64,000 nucleotides of DNA. Source: Thysanoteuthis rhombus (taxonomy: Eukaryota; Mollusca; Cephalopoda; Oegopsida; Thysanoteuthidae). A program made the position numbers and the translations under genes. Below the pieces are notes generated by a model. That model was not told the DNA's origin. It saw only the letters and a program-made list of their open reading frames with translations, and made no database searches. Positions 50,001 through 61,300 of the stretch are shown one piece after another. Location: positions 46,377,593 to 46,441,592 of the forward strand of contig OY735227.1 of assembly GCA_963457665.1 (NCBI GenBank), in the 5' to 3' direction. The first letter of the stretch is position 1. Every line of letters starts with the position of its first letter.

Positions 50001-50407
50001 ACTTATTGCTACTGTTGGAGTTGACCATGTTTCTATCTAACAACAATGACATTCAGGTTCAGACACTATAGAGATAGAGACCCAATATGTTGCTAATGAT
50101 TTTTTTAAATTCAGCCTAGTAGCTGAAATGGTTGTGTGTTTCTATCTCATTTGCACAGCCCTAACCATTCGTAGAAAATTGAAATTTTCTCAATCGAGTA
50201 GAAAAAACAGTTCTGTTTTGCAAAAATTTGGCATGGTAGCCGAAAATAGTTTTTCTATACATATGTCACTTGTACAAAAGTTGAAATATTTTCAAAACTT
50301 ATAAGCAAAGTCATTTAAGCTTCAGTCAGAGTTTGAGTTTGACCCTGAAGCAGCCAGTCTGGTTTATTTTTTTATTTTCATTTCTAACATCTATAGTTGG
50401 ACACAGA

Positions 50408-50520
50408 GCTCTCTTACCGACTGATGATGAGATGGATTCATGCCTTTCCAAAGAGTTTTAGTGGGAAGTGGACACAGACTGTCTCAACAAGAGTTTGATC
50501 ACCAATCCAATTCTTGGAAT
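50408..50520 (-). mobile_element. tRNA-derived SINE, family B copy 4 (fragment)
   Basis: The minus strand reads GAGACAGTCTGTGTCCACTT and GGAAAGGCATGAATCCATCT, the family B core in inverted orientation. Confidence 0.55.
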
Positions 50521-51025
50521 TTACATCTAATTAAAATCAAGCAACAAGACTTGTTATTAGGAAAACTTTGGTCTAAAAATGGAAATAAAAATGAAATAGA
50601 CCAGTAAAAGCTTTACTGCATGGTGAACTGACAGATGGAACCTGACAAGATGCCTAAAAATGCAACAGGGACATCTGCAAAAATGCTCTGAAATGTGGTT
50701 TTGCCCTGGACCAGTGAAGGAGGAAGGTAGAGATCATCAAGAATGGAGACAATTTATCACACTTGTAAGAAGATCAATGAGAAAAGAATTGGGGAGGAGG
50801 GGAGACAAATGGAGAAAGAAAATATTAAATCTTTTGAACATTCAAAGTACTACTTGATCTATCCTGATGTTAAGAGATGCATGTTCATTCTTTCAAGGCT
50901 TCTTATTTGGTAGAAAGATAATCATTATGATTATTCTATTATTATTACTTAGAATTACAGAATTATACAAGAGAAAGTTTAAGGCTGTCGAGTGTCCATG
51001 TTCTTTATAGATATTCTATGCTGCA

Positions 51026-51058
<33 letters not shown>

Positions 51059-51060
51059 CG
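51026..51060. repeat. (AC)n microsatellite
   Basis: About 16 AC dinucleotides with one interruption; the overlapping open frames are artefacts. Confidence 0.95.
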
Positions 51061-51084
51061 AAAAAAGGGGGGGTGACAGAAATC

Positions 51085-51325
51085 ACAGGTCGTGGCTCAC
51101 TGGATAGAGCTTTGAGAGTGATTAACATCAGGGAGAATAGGATTCTTGAGAAGAGTTTAAATACTGGCAGACACAGTTTGTGCTCATTTTGCATCAATGC
51201 TCTAAGGAAAGGCATGTATCCATCTGTCCCCTCCATAATACATCATCGGCAAGTATGGTAGGTTGAGGCCCATTACCCATCCAGGTTTTTCAACTAATTG
51301 GGAGAAGGCCCAAGCCCAACAAACC
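51085..51325 (+). mobile_element. tRNA-derived SINE, family B copy 3
   Basis: Head TCGTGGCTCACTGGATAGAG, core CACAGTTTGTGCTCATTTTG and GGAAAGGCATGTATCCATCT, tail CAACTAATTGGGAGAAGG. Confidence 0.65.
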
Positions 51326-54300
51326 TTAATGGCCGATGAAAAAAAAATTTTTTTAAATCCATTTACCCTCATTCATCAGAACTCAAAAAGCTTTACTATA
51401 ATAGCACTGTTAAGGCCCTCGAAAAGGACAGCAATGAACAAGCCCACAGTATTGTAGAAAGTAGCAACAGTAACTATGGTCATAATCTTTTCCAATATAT
51501 CTTGTTTAATTTATCACAGGTGAAAAGAAAAAAAAGAAAAAAAATTCATGACCAATCCCAGCATAGAATATTTCATTTTGAACATAAAGACCCAAGTATT
51601 CAGGAGTTGTGGGAATCAGATGGCTTAACATACCAGTGAAGCCTCGGTTTTCATAAATATGTACTTTTTGTAGTGTGGGAGGTGAAATCGTTGACTGGTT
51701 GAGAGAAGCAGAAGTTCAATCAGGTGAGGGTTTCATTTTAAATAGATTGAATTGTTCAGAGATCAAAAAGAATAATGAAAGGAAACGAACCTAGCTACTG
51801 CAACGTCAAACACCACTCCAATTTCTATTATGGCAACTTTTCTATGCAACAAAAAAAATCATAAAATACATTTTCATATATTTCTTTATCAGAATTAAAT
51901 AAGCCTTTGCGTATCTGTATAATAAATTTTCATTAACATTTAAGACTTGTCAATTTAGCTCAATCAATAAGACAGCCTTCTGGCAATCAAGTGATTGTAA
52001 ATTTGAAATATTAGTTTACAGCCTTCTTTTTGGTGATGATTGTTCTAGTTACGGTAGGAAACCGAAGTCAACTCCTGGATTTTGACAAAAAGATAGGAAG
52101 CCTGAAGATTAACCCATTATGTATTTTGAGACCTGTGTGTACCTGGCAATACTTGTCATTGAATTTCATCATTGTTTATGCTTTATCATCCAATGTTACT
52201 TGTCTTTATATGGCCTTCAAATAGAAACAAATTTGATAACAAAATAAGGAAAAAAACCAAAAGAACCCCAAGACGAAAAGGGTTAAAAGTTGTTCTCAGT
52301 ATTTATTTCTTTGTTTTGCCCTTTTTATTGGACATGACGAGACATGAGGGTATTGGACCTGCCACATGACATGTTGGCAATATTCATCACTGACTACAAC
52401 TTGGGTATAATAGTATTCAGATCAACGAGTCAGAATAGAGAGCTTTTTTCCTCTCCTGTAGCAAGATCCACAGTCACACAAAAACCACTGAACCAACAAG
52501 TTTTTGTTGAGAAAGGAAAATGAACGAAATTACACAAAGGTAACATCTGCTAACCCCAACAGTTTCCACAAAGGATTGTGCACTAAGATTAGGTAGTCTA
52601 GTTAGGAAAAAAGTTGCCGATTGTTAATAAAATGTCCTATTTGTTGATGAAACTCAAATAAGAAAACATAGTTTATGTGTTTCAAGAGCATTTTGAGGGA
52701 AGACCACTTCTAGAGACTGAGTACCTTTTTTGTAAAGGGTAAAATTGTTCAGCAAAGAGCTGGATTTGGATAAGACCAAGAAGAACCTTGATTCATAAAA
52801 TACTTAACGTGCATCTAGCCCAACTTACTCAGATCTGGACTTAAATTGATCTTTCACGAGTTCATAGGAGTGTTTGTTGCTGTTGTTGTTGGGGGGGGGG
52901 GACAACCTACATATGTAACAAGGAGTTTGTCTGAAGTTCAACTTACAGCCTTGGACAAGGCCCGGTTCTGAAGATTTATTAGTGTGTAGAGTGAATTTTG
53001 CAGACAAGATCTCAATTCCCATGGGCCTAGACCAAACCAAAAATAACAATACAATTGGGGGTGCAAATTTCAAGTCTCGCCTAGGGAGCATGAAACTCTT
53101 GCGCTGGCCTCACCTCTTTCAACTTAGTGGGCAGAGGCGAACTAGAAAAGTAGTCTTCATCGTTATTAATTACATTTCAAGTTTTATGGGGTCGTGAGAA
53201 AGTAAGCTAGGCAAGATTCAGACTTGTGAAATTTTGACTGAAATAGTTGAATGTGCAGAAGTAATTAACTACCACACGAGTGAATGAATATCTTAGAGGA
53301 AAAGAAAAATCACCATATAGTTACTTCAATTTTTCTAGCGGTAATAAGGAAATGGACCAGAGAGAGAGAGAGTTGATTTCGTCATAGGAAAATTACAAAA
53401 TATGCAGACTGTGACAAAACATTAACGTTCACAGGACAGAAGATGGGGGGGGGCAAGTTGGCATGGGCCTCCGATTTTGCCTACACGACAGAGAATATCG
53501 AGATTTTAAAGATTCATAAGAGATTTGTAATATAGATAAACGAATGCAGAAACCAACTAATACTAAATGTATCTCTTAATTAAATTTCAGGAAACTTGGC
53601 TATGGATAAATTTTATCACAGAGTAGTTTCAATGCTTGCTCATGAGATACATTATGTTTGAAATTAATTTGTTTCGTATGTATTAAGCACTGATTACAAA
53701 AATAATGACTTTGAAACAGGGGACTACATTTCCCATCTGGGTCTATTATCCATTTTTCACGGACCTGAGAGTTCATATCAGATCGAGTGAGTTTATTAAT
53801 ATTTCAGTGGAGTTCGTCAGAGGCTGGAAAATTCAACGAAAGCAAAGCACATGGCCAGGTTCTAAGTGAGGAGAGAGTTGAGTTACAGAAAGTTACAACA
53901 TACTACAAATTCTGCTAGAAATGCAGTTTTTAAAAAAATCATTTTTCCTATTAATAGAAAAACAGTAGTCTGCAAGTAAATAGGACGGAAATTCCTGAGA
54001 ACGTAATGCTTTGTAAAATAAATTAAAATGAATAGAAGTTAAGCAGTGCGTAGTTCTTATAAGTTGAAGACTCACAACGATTGTATATCATGGCTATAGG
54101 CTATCAAACCGAATATAATCAATAAATATTAAACATACAGATTCAGAATTAGATTATTTTCTTTGTGGAAAGTTAAGGACTTGGTTTCCCCGATAGGATT
54201 TATCAGACCATTTGTACTGCAACTTCAGGGTTGTGGTTGTTGAAAGCGAAATATCTCGCTTTATGACGCGTTAGGGAGTTTCAGTTTCACCTACAGTAAA

Positions 54301-54796
54301 TTGCAATATTCAAGTCATTGTACACAATCTGAACGAACGAAGGCTAAACTTGTAAACGTATGGCTTAGGTTTCAAATCTATGAAGAAATTTTCTATTTTT
54401 ATTATTAGTCACAACCTCCGGATTAAATTTTGAGGATGGTCCGAGACTTGGTCTGATCGTTTCAGCCCCGAAGTCGGGCAATGCTTCTTTTCGAACGGGA
54501 CCACAGAAATCATATTGTACCACGCCCCAGTGATCCAGGGAGGTGCAAAACCTCACGCGAGGCTTTAGGAAATTTTTTTCAAGGCAAAAAAAGGGAGGGG
54601 GCCTCACAAATTCCGAAAAAGTTGAAATAAGCGAAAAAGTAAGCTGGAATATTCGAGTCTCGTGAGGAGAGTTATGGAGAGAATCCAGGAGCAATTATGA
54701 AAAAGAAAATAGATAACTGACACAATCACATATCTTCATGATTATTAGGTAATAAGGGAAAATTCAAAGGAATGCGTTGTGTAAGAAGAAAGAGGC

Positions 54797-54802
54797 CACG
54801 TG
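54797..54802. promoter_or_regulatory. E-box CACGTG near the putative promoter
   Basis: A palindromic CACGTG lies in GGCCACGTGTGA, about 0.85 kb inside the proposed gene from the TSS. USF, SREBP and ChREBP act on such sites in lipogenic genes. A single hexamer is weak evidence. Confidence 0.2.
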
Positions 54803-55484
54803 TGAGTTTGCACAGCAGAGAAAAAGGCATTAATATATTAATGACAATGTTAATCTAAATAAAATAAAGATGTTTTCCTCAGTTACTGGCGAGAGAGTGG
54901 ATCATTTTCGGGATCGAATTATTACTATAATCTAAATGGTATTTTTAAAGCATCATTTTAATGTAAGTGGGATTTTATGTAAGAGATTTTCTATACCGTG
55001 AAGAGCAAGAACTTCATTGCATTTTTTACCACATTAAAGACAGTCGCAGTAGTTTACGAAGTGAATCTATGTCTGGTTGTTGTTTACGTAACCATTCAAA
55101 ACGAATCAAGCAACAATATTTATAATTGGGGGGGAGAAAAGGCAGTTTTTAAATGGAAGGGTCCTTTAAAATTAGTTGCGAGTGATTTTTATGTTTCTGT
55201 TTTTTCTTTTAAGGTTGGGATACTGATAAGAGTTGGCGTCTGTGCTTATCATTCGTTAAGGATAAAGCTAGATGTTTACTTTGAAAACATTTAAGGACAT
55301 CTTTTTTTAAGAAAAACAAGAAAAAAGTCGACAAATGACGCCCACATCAGTAAGTATTGAAACTATTACGTCATGATTGCTGCGACAATATTGGGGGTAG
55401 TTATCGAGTTTAAGTAATTTCCCTGTTCGTTTACCCCACTCCTCGTAAAGACAGTGAAAAAAAAAATACCAAGAAGAATCTTAC

Positions 55485-55650
55485 CTTAGTTACCAGGTAT
55501 AAGCCAGAATAATAACAAATAAGTAACGCTTAGGTTTGGGGTCACAAGTATTCGGGTACGAGTGGTAGAGAGACTTTTCCCCCCCCTTAGATAAGTACCC
55601 CTCTACCGCGACGTCTGATGACAATGTAATGGTAGAGGTTTTAAAAAAAC
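55485..55650 (-). other. FASN: Putative FASN non-coding exon 1 (5' UTR)
   Basis: On the minus strand a stretch of about 165 nt starts roughly 25-30 bp after a TATA box and ends at a good donor, CTAAG|GTAAGA (GT at 55484-55483). It contains no ATG, as expected of a leader. Joined to C1, it places an in-frame TAA just before the coding frame. The assignment is inference: C1 starts with an acceptor 16 nt before its ATG, so an upstream non-coding exon must exist, and this is the best candidate seen. The TSS is approximate. Confidence 0.5.
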
Positions 55651-55670
55651 AGCAGCAGCAGCTCGTGGGG

Positions 55671-55678
55671 TTTTTATA
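55671..55678 (-). promoter_or_regulatory. TATA box of putative FASN promoter
   Basis: TATAAAAA on the minus strand (context CTTATAAAAACCCCACG). It lies about 190 bp before the donor of the proposed leader exon. A short CTG-rich tract follows at the expected initiation region. Confidence 0.45.
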
Positions 55679-55699
55679 AGCTTAGGGAATCGACCGTTA

Positions 55700-58600
55700 T
55701 CGTTATCATTATTCCGAATCCTAAGATTATTAACGAAATAGATGGTCAGTTTCCGTGGACTTTGAAAGAAAAAAATGATTATTTGAAAACAGCTTTGTAC
55801 CCAGGCGGAGCATCCGAATCAAACAAATGTAACCGCCTTGTTGTTTTTATGCTGTCAATCATTCTTTTTTAGCCAATCGCGTCACGAATTAATATCGTAT
55901 GCAAATTACGTTGTAGATTTTTTTTTAAATTGAAGTATTGCTAAAACTTTTTACATTCACCCCTTTAAAATATATAATAATATTTGATATTTATTTCCTT
56001 TAACTCTGATAATTTTTAATTAATTTTTTTTTTTTTTACACAAAAAATAAAATTAATCGGCAAGGGTTCATGGCAAATTGTTCCGAGAAGATTTCCGAAT
56101 TTTAAAAAAAAACATTATGAGTTTATTTCATATCAATTACTATCTACCATATTTTTTCGGTGTACGAGATACGCCCTTATTCTTAATATGCAAACACATC
56201 CTCTAAGGGATGTGAACTGTTCATGTGCAACCAGCGCACAAAGGGAAATAATGTGTGCAAAAAAGATTTCAAATGCTAAAGTTCGCTTACTGAATTTTTA
56301 TTCTAAATGCATTAATTTACAATGTCAAATTTGAAAGTGCGCACATACTTTTGTCAGTGGAAAAACATTTGCTCCACAAAAGATTTTTGTGTCCATGGAC
56401 TAAAAATAAACTCACTTTGAAGATTCTTTCTTTCCTTTCCAACTTTTTCAATTTTTCTCATTTTGTTTCAAACAATTTATTATTATTTTTTTTCTTATAA
56501 GGTCCTGGGTGCCCATCTTGTTGATAATCATAAAAACAATAATCATGATCTTGCTCGTCAATCGGGATGACAATATTTGATAGCAAAATATAAGTTGAAC
56601 CACTTTAATCAGGCATTCTCTGGACTGGTAACTCCTATAGTCCAGCACATTTTAAATCTGCCACCATTAGTTTGTGAATCTGAGGCTGGGGATCTATGCC
56701 TCACTTTGAACAGTGACAGCTTTGACACTCTCTAGTCCTCTACCTGATAACCAACATCCAGATACATCTTTTTATCAACCCCACCCTACCCCCAGAATGT
56801 CCTTTTGCCCCTTTCTGGAAAAGCGACAGTGGAGGATTAAACTCACCACAGTAGTGATGACTTGCAAGATTAGTATGTTAAAGTCTGTCCTAATATACCA
56901 GCCAGTCTCTTTAAATGTGTCTGTGTGTGTGAATGAAAAGGAACCTCACCCAACCCTAAAGCCTTTTTACCAGACAATTCAACTAGTGGAGATGAGACTG
57001 ATCCCTAACACAGACCCCTAAGCATCATTATATTCCATGGACCTCAGTTTCAAAACCATTGTAGTATACAAATCATCCTTCAAGTGAAGAAAGCCTATCT
57101 GTCTTAATGATTTAAAATTGAAATCCTAGTTTTGTCAGCTTATACTTAACACTATTGGAGAATACACAACCATCTCAGGCACCAAGCAGGCCTGCATAGA
57201 AAGTTTTCATGACTAAACTTAATTGCAACATCTTCTCATGCCAAAACAATTAAATATTCTGATGTGTCTTGATGACAATCTGTCATAAATAAAGTTCAGC
57301 AAGTGTAAACAATATTTCAAATGTCATCTGATGAGTGAAATCTGTCCTGAATTTTCATGTTATAGACAGGGCCTCTGAGGGGGTTGGGGGCATACAGCTT
57401 GTGCATTGCACTGGGGGTCCAGATACCCAAAGTAGAATAGTATCAGAATTTCCAAGTCAATAAGATATGTTCATTATTGAAATTAATAAAATAGGTCGTT
57501 TCTATCATTTACTAACAAGCCAACATAGCATGGTGTGCTAAAAAGGTTATAATAGATGGAAACAGGATGGCTAAAGGACAAGGGTGTTTGTACAGTGTGA
57601 GTGGAGGGTTGGGGGCAAAGGCCATGCTTTCATGTATAACTCTGTTCTTTTCTAAACTGTAGATAAAAGTCATTTTCTTCCCCGCCCCCTACATGAAATT
57701 GTAAATATGGGATTAGTTAGAATTTCCGTAGTTTTCAGTGATTGTGAAGTGAAAGAAAGAAATCAGAATGAACGCAAAGTTGCAATGAAAGGAACAAAGT
57801 TAAAGTTATGATAAAGTAGACCAGCAACTTAATCACTCTTTAATTTTGACCTTGTGTCATTTTTCTCTATAATATTCATGTAAAAGTATCAATGAAAATA
57901 AATAAAAACACAGTCTGTTCAAATGCAGTATTTTCTATAGGGTACTGCTCAAAATTATTTGAAAAAAGCACAAAGTCTGTTATTTACTGCCTAAGATTGT
58001 GGAGGTTATTGACGATTTTGAGCAGGGGATGGGGGATCTGAATTAACTTACTTATTTGACAACTTTCCCAAATAGCAATGTGAGTTTGCCTTCTGAATCT
58101 CCTTGATCAATTCTGAACAAGATTTTAGAAGGATAGACACAAATGTTTTTATCTATGTATATCTATGAAAAAAAATCTCATTTCTTCTATGGAGGTTGGT
58201 TGAGTAATTGTTTTGACAGAAGACTCCCCTTTAACTACCTCACTCATCAAGTAGTAACAACAAAAAAGCTATTACACCCAGAATCACCATCGACAGGAGC
58301 CAATATCTGTGTACAGAAGTGAAGGTATCACAGCGTCTGTTTATCTGTTGGTTTGTCGGTCTGTTTGTCTGTCACACTAAAGAAACCACCAAAACATGTG
58401 CACAGCCCAACCTAATTTGGCAAGCATACCTCGGGGAAGATCTTAAAGGGAAAAGTTTTGAGAGAGGATTTTTATTTCTCATCTTAAAACATACATAAAA
58501 GTTCTAGTTATGCCTTCCATGCATAAAAACATTACCTTAAAAAGATTTCGAAAACTTTAAATGGGTGAATAATGGAGAAAAATGTAAAGAAATCCATGGA

Positions 58601-58850
58601 TAGAAAAAAAATTAGTCTTGATTTTTTATTGAAACTTTTATCCATGACGAATGATTTCATAAAAAAATGAAAGAAAAATAACTCTATCTAAGAAAACCAC
58701 AAAACTGACAAAAAAAAAAAAAAATAATATAATCATATAATCTGAGAAACAAGTTTTATTGTAACTTTTATTAAGGTCAGTGTAAAAAAAAAAAGAGCAA
58801 CTAAAAAATTAGGCTGGAGATGAAAAACAGACATAAAAATTAATAATAAT
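55700..58850. other. Upstream intergenic region, left part
   Basis: Beyond the CCAAT/CRE site at 55871-55886 no gene was recognised. It has a GTCTGTTT-rich low-complexity stretch near 58335-58375 and short homopolymers. Open frames (for example 56713-57021 +) match nothing recognised. Confidence 0.6.
55871..55886 (-). promoter_or_regulatory. Inverted CCAAT box with adjacent CRE-like site
   Basis: The minus strand reads CGTGACGCGATTGGCT: an inverted CCAAT box (ATTGGCT, NF-Y type) touching a TGACGC half-site (CREB/ATF type). It lies about 195 bp upstream of the TATA box. Vertebrate FASN promoters use inverted CCAAT boxes with a CRE and SREBP sites; no convincing SRE was seen here. Function is inferred. 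Confidence 0.35.
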
Positions 58851-58859
58851 GATTTATAA

Positions 58860-58888
58860 TTCTTCATTTAATTAAATTAAATGAAGAA
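58860..58888. repeat. 29-bp palindrome
   Basis: TTCTTCATTTAATT and AATTAAATGAAGAA are perfectly complementary around a single central A. Confidence 0.95.
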
Positions 58889-59189
58889 TATCTTTATTTA
58901 ACACCCAGTCATGTTGCTCAGACCTGGAAGGCTTTCGTAAAGAAATGTTTTTCGCATGTCCAGCCTTTGGAATTTTTTTGAAAATTGAAGGGGAATAACT
59001 CTTGGGGCTCAGTCAGAATTCAACTCTTGTATTGGTACCAATGAAAATTTAATAGAATGATTTTGTCAGAACTCAATAGAAATAGTGCTATTATGGTTAT
59101 AGAATTGGCTCAAAACTGAATTCAAGACATTCAATGTTTCACTGTCATCTGCAACAACATAGATAGGTGTCCAAAACTTGGAAAAATGG

Positions 59190-59720
59190 ATCCTCATCAC
59201 TTGACCAAAAACAAACAAGAAGTAAAAAGGAATGTCTACACTTCTTTGCATTCATAAATGCATCTAGTCATTTTTAGATCATTTAAAAGTGGATATTTTA
59301 CAAGAACATAAAGTGACATAGACAATGGCTTAGTGGAGGAGAGCAGGCTAATGCACAACCAAAAAATGAACCTCCATCCAAGGGAGGTTTTGGTAAGTAT
59401 TCAGTGGGATTGTATTGGTGAGGTCCACCGTCAGTTGTCACTCGTTACAATTATAGCATCCATTTATTGTCAACATTCAGAGCCTTTAAACACTGCTTTA
59501 AAGGAAAAAAAACCCAGTTTGATAAATCATAAACATGGGATGGAAATACAGTAAAGACAGAAGACCTTAACTGGGAAAAAATTCTCTATCTTGCTCCATA
59601 TGATTACCACCTATTTTGGACTTTACAGAACCAACTTGATGGAATAGTTCATAAAACACATGAAAAAGTGGAAATTGCATTCTTCTTCTCTGAACCAAAT
59701 ACTAAGGGAAGGGGGGGGTA
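59190..59720 (+). pseudogene. Mariner-type transposase relic
   Basis: Frame-shifted + strand segments follow mariner order: HHLTKNKQEVKRNVYTSLHS (like PHELTE...R at the end of the DNA-binding part), LHPREVLVSIQWDCIGEVHR (like the MLSIWWDWKG strand), INSxxYCQ-like IYCQHSEPLNTALKEKKPSL, and then YDYHLFWTLQNQLDG (like the APSDYHLFRSLQ motif). The block between LINHK and YDYHLF, which includes the DNARPH motif, is missing. Stops and shifts make it inactive. Confidence 0.7.
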
Positions 59721-61030
59721 AACCTCCCTTTAAAAAAAAAAATCAGATATGGATTGTTATAAAAGATTTTGACTCAGAAATGATTTCTAGGATCTTCAAG
59801 GATCCTAACCCGAGGCTTTTGGGGTCAGAGCAAATTTAACTAATACTAGACCTATAACAGAAATTGCTAAAATCATCACAAGACATCCATGACATAGGGT
59901 AAGAACCATCCCAATCTGTAATTTCCCTCGTGACCATTAGATGGAGTTGATTTCCATTTCAACAATTTCCTACCCATGTGCCTTTGAAAGCTGCAACAAA
60001 CTTTAGAGATTTACCAGAAATGTTGGTGCGAACAGACCCGAATACATACTTGTGGCACTGGGACCTTTATAGGTGACCTGCTATGCCCTTCCTTCACAGT
60101 GAGTGGTAGAGATACCACTAGTTATCCATATTTCACTGGCAAGAACACATGATTCAAGAGCAGCATGAGTCTGGACATACTTGCACTTAAAGTTTGATGA
60201 GAATGTCGTAAAAGATGACCTTCTCAATCAGACTGTGTTTACAACCGAAGCTGATTATTTTGAGGATTCTGATCCGGGGAAACTGAGAGCGTACAAGTTC
60301 CTGAACAGATCAACACCCTTAAAAATACTACCCCCAAGCAGAAAACATTTCTCCTGCACATAAAAAGGGCTACTCTAGCAACCATCATTGACTAGAATAC
60401 ACACATTGCCAAACCAGAAATTCTTTCATGCACAGACTTAGGATGGTCTTGGGGTGATGGAAATGCAGTTCTATTTCCATCTACTCAAGAAAAACTGTTC
60501 CTGTGCAAAGAAGGTAGTTCTATGCAACATGAGGTGCCATTGCTTGTCCCAGCAACAAAATGCAGTAAACTGTCAAACTCAAGAGCAGCGACAGTAGTGG
60601 CAACTAAGAAAAGAAAGTATCATCTGTGTTTATTTCAGCAAATTTACTTGAAATAGCTCTTATGCTATAGACACAAAAATCTCTTGGAACATTGGACATT
60701 GAAATTCAGAGTAGGTTGCGAGTTTCAGCTGGTTTGATATAAATTCTGAGAACTATTGTCAAGGGACGATAACCAACTCATCTTGCAGACCAATTCACTT
60801 GCATAGTGAGCTTGATCCTCACTAGTTGGTTCCCTATTGTAACATGAGCTTGGTAAATATCTCCATTCTAGAAACAGTACTTTTCAATTTTTTTTCCTTT
60901 CCATGATCTGTTTTCAAAACAAATCCAAAACTAAATCATATGAACTCAAATTTACTGGAAAAGCTCTTGTGTATCTCAAGTAAATTTCAGTTCAAAATCT
61001 TAATGCAATAAAAAAATAATCAAAACTTTC
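59720..61030. other. Intergenic sequence between the two mariner relics
   Basis: No gene was recognised. A 60-residue open frame at 60181-60363 matches nothing recognised. Confidence 0.6.
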
Positions 61031-61034
61031 ATTG

Positions 61035-61300
61035 TTCATGTTTTTCTGGAACACCACGTAGCATTCCTACAAGATCTATCCAGAAAGTATCCAGCCATTT
61101 GATAATAATGAAGACATAGTCCCCTTCAAAGAACTTCCCTAGGAATCCTACACACTTATCCCAGTATTATAAAATGTTTTTGCAAAAAGCCAGAATTTAC
61201 AAGGAGCTAAATATGGACTGTAGACAGAACTGATTGATATAATGTTTTGCCCCCAAAACCCTGCACAAGACATGCAGAATGAGCTTGGTTAATGTGAATG
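61035..61300 (-). pseudogene. Second mariner-like transposase relic
   Basis: The minus strand shows NQAHSACLVQGFGGKTLYQ (like DNAPAHSA), then VYSPYLAPCKFWLFAKT (like YSPDLAPCDFWLFPKL), then IKCVGFLGKFFEGDYV (like the RWEKCV...GEYFEGD terminus of this transposase type), in two frames. It is a 3' fragment. Adjacent sequence to 61500 may belong to it but was not recognised. Confidence 0.65.

Larger units (their letters stand above)
22853..55484. other. Very large putative 5' UTR intron (about 32.6 kb)
   Basis: It runs from the C1 acceptor to the proposed leader donor. No coding exon was recognised here. It contains most of the repeats listed separately. The stretches 23.3-25.2, 35.1-36.9, 37.5-39.7, 39.8-43.4, 44.4-46.2, 46.7-49.9 and 51.4-54.7 kb show only AT-rich sequence, homopolymers and short simple repeats. 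Additional untranslated exons could be hidden here. Confidence 0.5.
1..55650 (-). other. FASN: FASN gene locus (5' part), fatty acid synthase
   Basis: Type I animal fatty acid synthase is a cytosolic homodimer that makes long-chain fatty acids (mainly palmitate) from acetyl-CoA, malonyl-CoA and NADPH. Fifteen minus-strand coding exons give 1378 continuous codons, about 55% of the roughly 2500 residues usual for the family. Visible order: N-terminal extension (1-29), KS (about 30-435), linker, MAT (about 520-835), DH (about 890-1130), start of pseudo-methyltransferase (about 1150 on). Catalytic residues seen: KS Cys190, His322, His360; MAT Ser610, Arg635, His712; DH His908 and Asp1026. From KS through MAT the spacing equals human FASN plus 29, with no net indel. 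A FASN-like polyketide synthase is the main alternative; the ER, KR and TE domains that would help decide lie beyond position 1. The 5' limit is inferred from a putative promoter near 55.65 kb. Confidence 0.93.

Noticed and set aside
53115..53160. Donor-like GAG|GTGAGG on the minus strand at 53114 as an alternative leader exon end
   Set aside because: The site is plausible, but no promoter elements were seen just upstream. The TATA-leader-donor arrangement at 55.5-55.7 kb is more complete. It could still be an extra untranslated exon.
54365..54694. Minus-strand open frame of 109 residues near the putative promoter
   Set aside because: It lies in a GC-richer block, which lengthens chance open frames. 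No recognised motif, and it does not join in phase to C1.
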